Origin: Calliopum simillimum
Lineage: Eukaryota; Arthropoda; Insecta; Diptera; Lauxaniidae
DNA: 64,000 nt
Assembly (NCBI GenBank): GCA_951812925.1
Contig: OX638368.1
Location: forward strand, 67,728,569-67,792,568
Reading direction: 5' to 3'
Under the pieces are notes generated by a model, which saw only the letters and a list, made by a program, of their open reading frames with translations, made no database searches and was not told the DNA's origin. Of the stretch, positions 9,701 through 21,700 are shown in pieces. The position numbers were made by a program, and so were the translations under genes. Positions within the stretch are counted from its first letter, which is position 1. Each line of letters starts with the position of its first letter.

Positions 9701-12700
9701 ATGCCATTTTAGGTACATTGTTTGCATGGAAATCAAAACTACTTCTCAAAATAAATTAATTCAAATACTATAAATTGCATATTTGCAATACACACAAAAA
9801 ATTTTGTATAACATATTAGCCTATTGTTAAAAATATCTTAAAATATTAAGAAAGTTTATATTCATTTTAAATGAAGAGTTAATTAACACTACACATTTTT
9901 TTAATACTTAAAATTTCATTAAACTTCATTTAAATTCAATTTGTACTTACGCCTGCGGTGATTATAAATATCAGTCTGCAAATTTTGACAAAAACATAAT
10001 GTACAATTGAATAAAAAAATTTTCCAGAAACGAATGAAAATTCCTGTAAAATCAGTCTGCAACAATTAAGTAACCTTTAAAAACGTGCTTTAATCAATTT
10101 GCTTTTTTTAAAAAAAATTCCAATAGGGGAAATGTTTACTTAAATAAAATATTTAAATAATTCAAACTATTGGGTCGTCTTTTAAGTTTGGAAAATGTAT
10201 GACATGAAAACAAAAAATAAACATTGACGCAGCATCCATTACACAAGTACATACTTATATATAAATATACATATATGCCGATAAGAGTCGGCTGATTCGC
10301 CAACTGAACTCGGCTATCCCTCTACATGAAAGTACACTCAATCCTAAGAAAAAAAACATACAGGAAATATACCTCTACAATAAACTTTAGTTCGACGAAT
10401 TTGCCCTTGAACTCATATGTATGTGACGCCACTCAAAAAAAAATTAAAATCAAGTCATCGTGAACTCACGACAAACAAAAACGAGAATTGCCGTTTTCGA
10501 TCATCGGCAAGATGCTGAAGCGGAATCCGGTTGCAGAATTCTTCCATTACGTATAGTTCAAAAACAGAATTTAAAATTTTCGAGCTTATATGGAAGACGC
10601 ACGATGAGAATCTACATACGATTTTTCACTCCATGGTGTCATTTTCAAATAGTCAAAACTTAAGGATATTTAAGGATACATGAAAGAACAATTCTTAGCT
10701 GATTTTAAAGACAAAACATAGTTCTCTGCGCTGTATTTAATAGAAAAGAATAAAACAATTACATGCGTCATATACAGGGTAGCTGATTCGAAGTGTTGCC
10801 AATTCAAAAGACTATATTTTTAGTTTCCATGCACAGATTTTATTGATCAAACGCTACAATTGTTGGGAAATGTTCAAATTTTAAGAATCTACTTGAGATT
10901 TTTGATATGGCCACCTTTGGCCTTAACTATGGCCCGTAGGCGGTCGAAGGACGAGTCGCATGCTGCACGAATTTGATTTTGTGGAAGTTTGCGCCATTCT
11001 CGTTGAAGGGCCACTTTTAGCGCATCAACGCTCTGGTATTTTTTAGTCAAGACCTTCCTGTCCAACATACCCCAGATTGAGAAATCCAGCGGATTCACAT
11101 CAGGCGAATTTGAGAGCCATTGTTGAGCAGAAATGAAGCTAGGAACGTTTTTTTCTAACCATTCTTGATTCACACGAGCTTTGTGTGACGGTTCCGAGTC
11201 TTGTTGGAATGTCCATGGCTTGCGACCGAAATGTTTGCGTGTCCACGGTAGTGAAGCACCCTCCAACACTGATTCACGATACACCTGGGCGTTTACTTTG
11301 ACGCCAGCGGCCAAAAAAACGAGTGGTGAGCGCCCATCAGCAGTCACTGCAGCCCAAACCATCACATGCGGTGGTGCCTGCGTCCTGGTGGCCAAACGAA
11401 CATTCAAATTTTCGTAGGACCTCTCTGTCAAGTAAACCCGATCATTTTGTTTGTTTACATATTGCTGGATACAGTAATTTTTCTCATCAGAGAAGACAAT
11501 TTGTGACAGATTTCCGGCGGCGTGCAAGCGCAACAACTCCTTGGCTCTATCGAGCCTAACTTTTTTTTGAGTAGGAGTGAGATCATGCGCCTTTTGGAAC
11601 TTGAGGGCCTTTAGTCCGAGCTTGTTTGACAATATGTGTTGCATTCGTTCACGCGATATTTTCAGCTCGGCAGCCATTTTTCTGCCACTGCGTCTCGGAT
11701 GTCGCTCAATTCTGGCCATCACCTTTCGAACCATTTCTGGTGATGTTGCAGTTATTTTCCGACCACCACCATGTCGTTTGGCAACGCTGCCGGTACCACT
11801 GTAACGTGTTATGGTCCGATACACAAACATTTTATTCACTTTTAAATGTTTCAGCTCACGAACAATTGCTGGTTGCGATTTTCCAGCCAAATAAAGAGCA
11901 ATCACACTATTACGTTTGAATTCCATTTCGAAAATTTTTTATTTTCAATAAATTGACGCGCAAATGCTTTTGGTTACTTGTTGACAATAGAATGAACTAA
12001 CATCATGCCAATTTTTAGACAGCTGTCATGTTCCATCTGTCAGATAAGTCTATCTGAAGTTGGTAACAGTTCGAATCAGCCACCCTGTATATAATCTCAA
12101 AAATCGTGATTTTTAACTTTTAGGTTAGAATATCTCAAAAAACCACACACGACAGAGAAATTCCGAGACTGGATTCGGATTAAGAACCGACAAACATATT
12201 CAAAATGACTATTTTTGTTTTTGTTTGTTGTGTTTTTCTTAAGTGTACCCTTTTCGACCTCTCTTTAAATAACATATGCAATAGAAAAAGAGGTTATATA
12301 AAAATTGATTTAAATCGAGTTTTCGACACCGTGGGGTGTATCGATCGAGTGAAAAAGGGTTTTGGAGAGTACGATTGAAGACCATTTTTCATGAGTTTGA
12401 CCTCAAATATCTCCAAATCTTGAGGTGGTGGGTCAATTCTGACCTCAGATTCAGATTTTGCGCATAAAGCTACTTTGGAAATGCTTGAAAAAAAAAACCT
12501 TGCTGTTATGTGTTATTAATTTAGAGAATTTATTACGTGCCATTTTTGACCTGGTTGTCCAAGGGTTAAGATTTTTTTCAGAATTATTCTTTTAGTCTAG
12601 AGTCAACATTTGCAGTTGGTACCATCCACCTTACACTTCCGACTTGGCACCATGACTTCCGTTTTTTTCCAAGGCATTTACATGAAGTGAAGACTTTTGA

Positions 12701-15700
12701 CTTAAACCGTTTTTTACACATGTAATTTGTTTGGAATCTCCACGTATTTTTATATTATAATTTTTTTTATCTACCTTTTTTTTTTTTGCTCAAAATTACA
12801 CTGACTGATGAAAAAAAAATAAAAAATAGTTTCAATAGCACGTAACCCCTACCACAATTCGAAATGTATACCAATTTTTAGGTTTGTTGCTGACATCCCC
12901 TCATAACCCCCGAAGCGTTGAAATTGCGCTTTTTATAAAAACTAAAGATATATATATTAGGCCGGGTCAAATTTTTTCGCAGCATAGAGTATAGCAACAA
13001 AAAAGTCTACGAAAAATTCTAAAAAACTTTACCCAAGAAACCATGGGTCTAAATTAATATCGAGCCGCCGTAAATTGCGTTGAAGTTTTGGTGTACTACT
13101 TTAAAATACAATACAAAAAAAGAAAAATTCAAATACATTTAATAATTTTATATGAAACAAGAATAAAAAAGTTTGAAATTTTTCTTTTTCTTATTGTATT
13201 TTAAAGAACTACATCAAAACGAAATTTACGGCGGCTCGATATTGATTTGAGACCCATGATTTCTTGGACAAAGTTTTTAAGAATTTTCCATAGATTTTTT
13301 TGTTGCTATACTCTTTGCCAATTTTTTGCCTCCCGAACAAATTGACCCGGCCTAATATATATGGAGGATTACATATCGTTAGCTTAATATGGAAAAGGCG
13401 TAACTCACATTTTCAATACTTTACAGGAGAAGGAAAAAACTGAATAAAATTTGATACGCCAAACATTTAAAAAAACTTTAAATGCAATTTACAACAAAAA
13501 CTATCAACAATTTTCATTCTCGGATTTTTTTTTCATTTTTTTTGTTTTTTGGGTAGTTTAGTGTGTTAGGTCTTTTTCATTTTAAAATTTTTTAAAAAAA
13601 AAGTGAGTTAGGGTTTTTTACAATAAATCAAAAATTATGAATAAAATTAAAGTTATTCAATATAAAATGAAAAGGAAAAAACCTTTACAAAGAAAGTTAA
13701 TTGGATTGGACAAAAATTTTAACGAAAATGTTTATGTTTTGTATGGAATATTATCATAAAAGTGGTGACAATCAGCAGCTAACAATTTAAAACATTAAAG
13801 TGTACATCAAGTAAAGTTTATGATAATAAAGTACTCACGGCAACTAAACTCATAGATGCTATTAATGTTTTTCCATCAGTATATCTTGATATTCTTCGTA
13901 ATGACTATGAAGCATTCGGGTGACTTTCGGGAACCTTCGGATGCCTTAGAAAACTATCAATTAAGTCTTTTTGATAGCCCGCCATTAGATGCTTTCCTTC
14001 TAGTATACCTAGGAATTCGTTGTTTTGATTTGAAAGCCTTCGGGTGAACTTCTGGAACCTTCGGATTTCCCAAAAAACTACCAGTTAAATCTTTTGATAG
14101 TCCGCCAATAATATTTTTCCTCTAGAATACCGAAATATTCTTCGTTTTGACTATCAAGCCTTCTGGTGGCCTTCGAGAACCTTCGGGTATCTTAGAAAAC
14201 TATCAATTAAGGTACATTGATAAGGTCCATGGATGTTTTTCCTCTAGTATACCCAGATGTTCTTCGTTCTGACCAGAAAACCTCTGATGACCTTCGGGAA
14301 CCTTCGTGTATAGCATAAAAAACTTCTCATATTTGAGATTCACCCATTGCCAAGTTTTCAGCTTAATTAACAGAATAGCTTCTGAGTGATTTTAACACTA
14401 TTTAAACGCTACATATTGTGAGTTAAGGCTTTTTTCTTTCAAGAAATTTTTGTTATATGTTAGAACATTTTTAAAATTGACTACAATATGACTTGGCTAT
14501 TTTTGATATTATCATGCCAAATTTTTGTAGGGAGGTGTGTTAGAGTGTAGCCAACCAGAATATGCAAAAAGTCAATTTCGAAAAAATTTGAGATACGCCT
14601 TTTCCATATTAAGCTAACGATATACAGCTGGACAAAATAAAAGGTGTGAGCATATTTTTTTTCTTTTTTCAAAAAATGTAGGCTCCATAGACATACTTTA
14701 GCGTCAAAGCAAATAATAAAAAAAAATAACTAATCTGTTTAATTCATCAAATATAAACAATTTCGGTTCATCATAATAATAGTTGTGCCCAACTAACTTG
14801 GTAATAAATATTGAAATTTTGTTAGTTATGGTCCCATATTTTACAGACTAAAACGCATTTAATATCCTAAATATCTGCCATTATTGTTAATGAATTTTTC
14901 AATTATCCGGGCAAATTCGATGCCAACTTCCGACAGTTTCTCGAGGAATATTATACCAAACTTTTTGAATATTTCCCATAAAATTTCTTTGCTCGCTTAA
15001 GGTTATCAATAGGATTGAGATCTGGGAATTGACTTATCCACTCAAGAACGTCTACATTATGCTCTTGGGATAATGCTTTGACAAATCGCGAAGAATGTTT
15101 AGGCATATGGTAGCATTACCGTTTCCAACAAATCCTTGTACACGAATCTATCCATTACGCCATCAATTCGGTGTATCAGACCTACACCTTGGCACAAAAA
15201 ACAGCCCCTTACTATTAAGCTGCCACCTCAGTGCTTCACAGTTGCGCCATTCATTTTTTTCCTTGTGGTCCGCACCAGGTTATATCGAAATTATGTTAAA
15301 ATATACTATAGGTAAAATTACTGCATGTATCGTTATATCAAAATATCAGCCAATCCTAAATAACCACTGTTTGAAATCTTCTTTTTGCATTTCCCAACAA
15401 TTGATAAAATGGAGATAGGACTATAGCGCTCTAAGGTATCAATATGAAGTACTGCAAAGTTTTGCCTCTTCTTCAAATTTGCAGTTCTAAGCAGATTAAC
15501 CGGATAAGATATCTCTTTCGAATCTCCGAATTTTTTTTTTTAAACTTTTTACTAGTTGAGACTAGAACCCATGATTTTGTTAAAATTTTTGTATCAAGCC
15601 GTTCAATCGATTAATACTTTTAAAAAGCTGAACACTAGAATACTCAAACGATTGTAAATTTTTTTTTTTTTTTTTTTATGAGTAAAGGAGCACTGAAAAA

Positions 15701-18700
15701 TTCCTCGTTGACGGGGGGTAAAAATGTTCACCGACCCCCATTAATTTTTCCGCTCCAACATTTTTCTAGATCATACTAGCCCATTTTTCTAGATCATACT
15801 AGCCCTTTTTTCACTTCTTAAGGGGCTACCATACAAAATTTTGATAAAAATATGAAAAAAATTCCTCGTTGACGAGATTGCAAAATGTTCACCGACCCCC
15901 ATTAATTTTTCTTTTCAACATTTTTCTTAAAAATTCTAACCCATTTTCCAGCCTTTAATGGAGATTCCATTCAAAATTTAGATAAAAAAAACGAATTTTG
16001 TATGGGAGGCTTCTTAAGGGGTGAAAAAGAAGTGTAGTTTCTTCGAGAGTGATGTTTGGGAGCAAATTTAATGGGAGTCGGTGTACATTTTTTCCCTCCT
16101 CCCGCAATGAGGAATTTTTATCAAAATTTTGTGAGAGCCGCTTGATGGGGTGAAAAGAGGGTTAGTATATTCAAGATGTTGAAAAGGAAAAATTAATGTG
16201 GGTCGGTGAACATATTTTTCATTTCCCCTCAACGAGGAATTTTTTAGTGATCTTTCTCCCACCTTTTTATTAATTAAAAAAAAAGATCCAATCCCATTTT
16301 CTAAAACTAGTCTTAAAATTTGTCAAATTCAAATCGAAGAGTATAATCATTGATTAAAATAGCATTTTTGTTTTAAAAGTTGAAAATTCTATAAAAAAGT
16401 CATTTAAAATATTTTTTGACTTTTTTATATTGGGTGTATTGCATTAATTTCCATCGTTTTTTTTTTTTTTTTTATTTGAGACTTTATTTAAAGAAAATGG
16501 TACAATGTATTTTATTCAAAGTATTGCCCATCGCTAGTCACTACTTTTTCCCATCTTTCTGGCAATTTATGGATTCCATCCCAGAAAAACTGCGCCGGCT
16601 TGGCGGCCAAAAACGAATCGCGCCAATTTTCGATATCTTGAACTTAAGTGAAGCGTATTCCTGATAGGGCATTCTGCGTCGATCGGAACAAATGGTAGTC
16701 TGATGGTGCAAGGTCTGGGCTATAAGGCGGGTGAGGCAAAATTTCCCATCCGTTGTTTTCCAGGTAATTTTTGACTGGGGCAGCAATATTTGGCCGAGCG
16801 TTATCGTGGTGGAAAATGATTGACTCGTGTCTGGTCGCATAAGTTGCCCGCTCTGCCTGGATTTTCTGCTTCAATCGGATCAATTGTTGACGATAGAGTT
16901 GAGCATTAATGGTTTGGTCACCTGGCAACAGCTCATAATGGATCACACCTAGCTGGTCCTGACCAGGACGTGTTTTGTCTTCGACATCAAAATCACCAAT
17001 TTTAAACCGTCGAAACCACTCACGAAAGCTTGATTCAGCTGGAGCATAGTCCCCATAAACTTCTACAAGAATGCGATGACTTTCGGCAGCTGTTTTCTTT
17101 GAAATATAGTAGTGAAGTAAAACTTCCCGCAAATGTTGCTTTTTCGGCACGAACTCGGATATTTTGGAGCACAGTAAAATTTATGATGCGGATGAAAATT
17201 TTCAAATCTAATGATGCAGAGTTGTTGACAGATGCCTAGGCTTCAGATATGACGTTTCTGATCTAACATTTAAGTCACCATGTATTGATGGCGACATCTT
17301 TTGAAAAACGATGGAAATTAATGCATACACCCAATAAAAATTTAGTTAAAAAAAAAGCTTAAAAAAATTACGTGATTTGGCCGGCTATTGACGGAGTCAT
17401 GAGCACATCAAAAAAATTAATAAAAGTTTTTGCAGCTTTTCACTTTTTTGAAAGTGTTTATCTCCTCCTGGTATGAGACGGGTTTTGTTATTGAGCCATA
17501 ACTTGTTACTGGTTAAACCATTTCAGGTGTTTTATATATCGTTCGAAAGGTTAGAAATACACACAACTTCCTCCTAAAGGACATAGAATGCCAATTTTCT
17601 AAGTACATGTTTTTCGCAATTTGAAAATTTGTACCCGGGTATGAGATACATAGAAAAATGCAATGAAAATCAGAAAATATGAAATAAAAACCCCATAACT
17701 ATGCATAAACAAAAACTTTTATTTATTTAGGAAGCCTTCAGTGGCTGGAATGATTATAAAATTACATTTTCCGCCAACCTCTTTCCTTCGATCATCGTCA
17801 TCAACATCATAATCGCTTTCTTTTATGTCTGCACACTTTGCATGGACCTGTCCATGTATTGCATGCGATGGAATTGGCAGCGGTCAACTTGTTCGGCAAA
17901 AACCTTAAGCAAATGACACAAAAATCTCTATCGTCATCGGGTGCTGTCGAACGTTTTAAACGTTTAGCTGGTGGTAACTTCTTCGGTGTTTCTTCTTTTG
18001 TGTCCTTTTTTATCATCCAATTCTCCCGCCTCTTCTTTTTTCTTTAAAAGAGCAAGGTTTTTAAGAGAAAGTAGGTCCGTACTTTTCAGCGGCTTTCGTC
18101 CACGATTGGAAGGATTTTTTAGGGTTGCAGTCTGTAATGGGCCAATGGTATCTATAGTTGATGAGCAACTAAGTATATGGCTGACCGAGCTCAGATTTCG
18201 ATACCTCTTTCTCAATACGCCGCTGCTCATCTTCGGTGAGATCAGTGGTAACAGCAATTCTTGCAACATTTTGTTCAACGGGTTGAACGAAATCATCATC
18301 TGTAAAAATGTTGGGATTGTATGGAGTAATGCCCGTTGCGACGAAGCCCGATTTGCTAGTTTTTGGTGTTAACGCCAATGCTGCATACACAATCCCAGCA
18401 ATATGCCGTACTTCCAAGATCTATAGAAAAAGGAAGCCATACAAGGCATATTATAAGTGTCAAATTATAGGAAATTTGATCTTTTACCTTGTTGGCATTA
18501 TTCTTTTACCACGCGGAACATTGCGACCTGAAATAAGTCTTGACAGGGCCGAAGACTGTAACATCTAGTGGCTGCATCTAGTGGCTGCAACCGATGGCTG
18601 CACTGTGCAGGGAAAGAGAGGATGTGCACGCCATTCGCAGCCGCGATATCAAGTGCCTCGACCCATATGTGCGACGTATGGTTGTCCATCAATAACAAAA

Positions 18701-21700
18701 CAGGCGAATCGGTCGATGGTTTGGCGAAATTGATAAAATGGCTAATGTAACGAACAAACTCCGGTTGACACATCCAGAGTTATTCGCTTAGCCGACAGTT
18801 CCAAGCGATACATTATCTAGAAATCAAGACAGCATGTTTTTAAATGGGAACAAGAAGAATGGTGGAATGGAGTTTCCGCTTGCACTTATTGCACACATTT
18901 TGTTTGCAGTAAGCTTTTACACGGCTCATGGATGCCTGCTTTGGTGTTCTCAGCGTGAGTTCTGGGTAGCGTTTCATGAACTTATAATACCAAATATGGC
19001 CATCTTTCGAATCATCATCCCAAGTAGACGGATATTAAAGATTTCATTTAATGGCAGCGTGGTGTGCCAGCTCACGCAATTCTTTTATACTTAGCGCATA
19101 ATAATGCTTCACGCATTTGAGAATGTCAAGGACTTTTTCTTGCGTGGCAAAGAAAACCTATCATGAAATAAACAAAAATTTATTTGGAAAATTCATTGTG
19201 GAAAAAACGCACTATGTTTTTAGGAATTTTTATTTGGGATGTACGGATGATTTCATTCAATGCGTCATCACTGACTAACGAAATATCATCAAACTCGGCC
19301 TTCACTTTCTGTGAAGAGCACCTATTAATATAATGTTCTCGTGCAGTCACTCGTATGCCCATGTTTTGCAATAAACAAATCTTAACGGCTTGAAGCAGCG
19401 CATCAAAATTAATTTTTTCAGTATCAGCTTCCTTTGGTGGAGTCTTCGATAAAGTTGTTATGGTCAAACGAGAACAACAAAAAAAAAAAAAAAATAGATT
19501 CAAACGCTAGTAACATTCCGAATGAACTACTACCAATGATTGTAATGAAATTTTTAAGATGTGGCATTATTTTTTCATATGAAATACATATCGAGCCCTA
19601 ACCTCCAAAAAGACTTAACCGTCAAAAAGTTAACTTTACAGGAGAAGGGTTTTTTTTTTAAATATCTGTGCATTTAGTTTATCTATTACAGTGAAATTTA
19701 GTATGTAAGCTATATTTTGTGTTAGATATGCGATGCAACTAGTTCCATTCACCTATTTATAATATAACGTCTTGTGTCGGTTAAGCCTTTTTTACTTTTC
19801 CAGATTGCCCACATCTGATCTTCAGTTTTTGTACCAAAAAACATTTGTGGTCACAAATACTATTAACCCTGTAAACGCTTTAATTTCAGCTGGTTTTTAT
19901 TTTATTAATTAAGAAAAATTGGCTTGACATATAAATATAAAACTTACAGAGTCCGGTGCTCGAACTGTAACCAACTTCAGACCGTTCGCGCAGCTGACCC
20001 GCTGGCATCAGCTGTCTAAAAATTTGCTAAACGACAATTCGAAGTGTTGTTTACAAGTGAACAAAAGCATTTTGCCAAAAGTGAACGCAAAAAAGTGATC
20101 GGGGAGGATGGATTTCAAACCTAATAGTGTGATTGCTTTATATTTAGCTGGAAAATCACAACCAGCGTGTTCGTGAGCTGAAGAACCTTAATGTGAATAA
20201 AATTTTTGCTTTCCGCACAATAATTCTGGAACCATCGCAAAACGTCATGGAGATGGTCATCAAAAGACTGCAACGTCACGTGAGATGGCTCAAAAAGCGA
20301 CTTGAGCGAAATTCCCGACGAAGTGCCAATAAAATGGCAAAGAACTGAAAATATCCGACCGTAGCATCCGACGCATACTGAAAAATGAGCTCAAGGTCAA
20401 GCCTTACAAGATCCAAAAGGCGCATGATCTCACACCGAAGCAGCAACAAGTCAATTTCTGAACATTGTGTTTTCTGACGAGAAAATTTTCCCAATTGAGC
20501 AACTCGTAAACCCTCAAAACGATAAGGTTTACTTGACCGACATTTCATACAAGAATTTGAGTCATCGATTGGCCACCAGGAGGCAGCACCCGCCACAGGT
20601 AATGGCTTGGGCCGCTGTAACCGCAGATGGGCGCTCTCCAATCGTTTTCATCGAGCCCGGCGTCAAGGTAAAGGCGAAATATTATCGGGAAAGTATTCTG
20701 GAGGCTGCTTTGAGGCCGTGGGCAGACAAACATTTCGGTGGCAGACCATGGACGTTTCAACAGGACTGGGCAACGTGTCACAAAGCTCGAGTGAACCAAG
20801 AATGGCTTAAAACCAACGTTCATTACGACCACACAATGGCTCTCGAACTTACCAGACGCGAATCGAATGGATTATTCTCTCTGGGCCATTTTGGAAAGCA
20901 AGGTCCGAACTAATAGATACACCAGTCTTGAGGCGCTGAAGACAGCCATTGCCCGCAAGTGGGCCAAAATACCGGCAAGTCACATTCGGGTAGCTTGCGA
21001 TTTATTTTTGGACCGTCTCAAGTCCCTAGTCAAAGCAAAAGTGGTCATATCGAGCAAAAGTGAATTGATTCTGAATTTTGTATTATTTTCACACATTCTG
21101 TACTTTAAAATAAATAAAAGCAATATTCCAAACTGAATTTATGGCCTTTTTAATTGGTTATACTTCGAGTGCCGGACCCTGTTGTACATATATGAATTAA
21201 TTGAAGCTAATACTACATGAAAAAATTTGATATTGATACAATTTGTCTCTTCTAAAACTTTAAACGCCGTTTTCACGAAACCACTTTTTTTAACCGCGTT
21301 GACAGCATAACTTGAAGAGTTTTTGTCCGATCGACTTGATCCCAACGACATTTTGTGGAAAAACATGTCTCTACCGCAGTACGTAGCTGTTTTTTTTTTA
21401 AATTTTTACTTATTTTTTATGAACTATTATTTAGTGAAAATTTCATGAATTTTTTTTTTTTTTTTTAATCGGTTGTAATTTTTTTGTAAATTGATATTTT
21501 CAAACTATAGTCATTTATATGTACAAAACTTCAAAAATATTTTTGGTTTTTTTGCTTTTAGATGCTCCGTTTTACTGCAATACTGTCAACGCCACTGGGA
21601 TCAATTTTTAGGCGCGTCATGTTTGACGAAGGACTGTGGGCCAACTCGATACATAAAAAAAAATATCAAATTTTTTTATGTAAGTAGTACTAACTTCAAT

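Noticed and set aside
15095..15418. 107-codon plus-strand frame
   Set aside because: Antisense of the Tc1 remnant, whose motifs read on the minus strand.
20276..20832. Minus-strand frames of 95 and 121 codons
   Set aside because: Antisense of the maT copy 2 transposase remnant.
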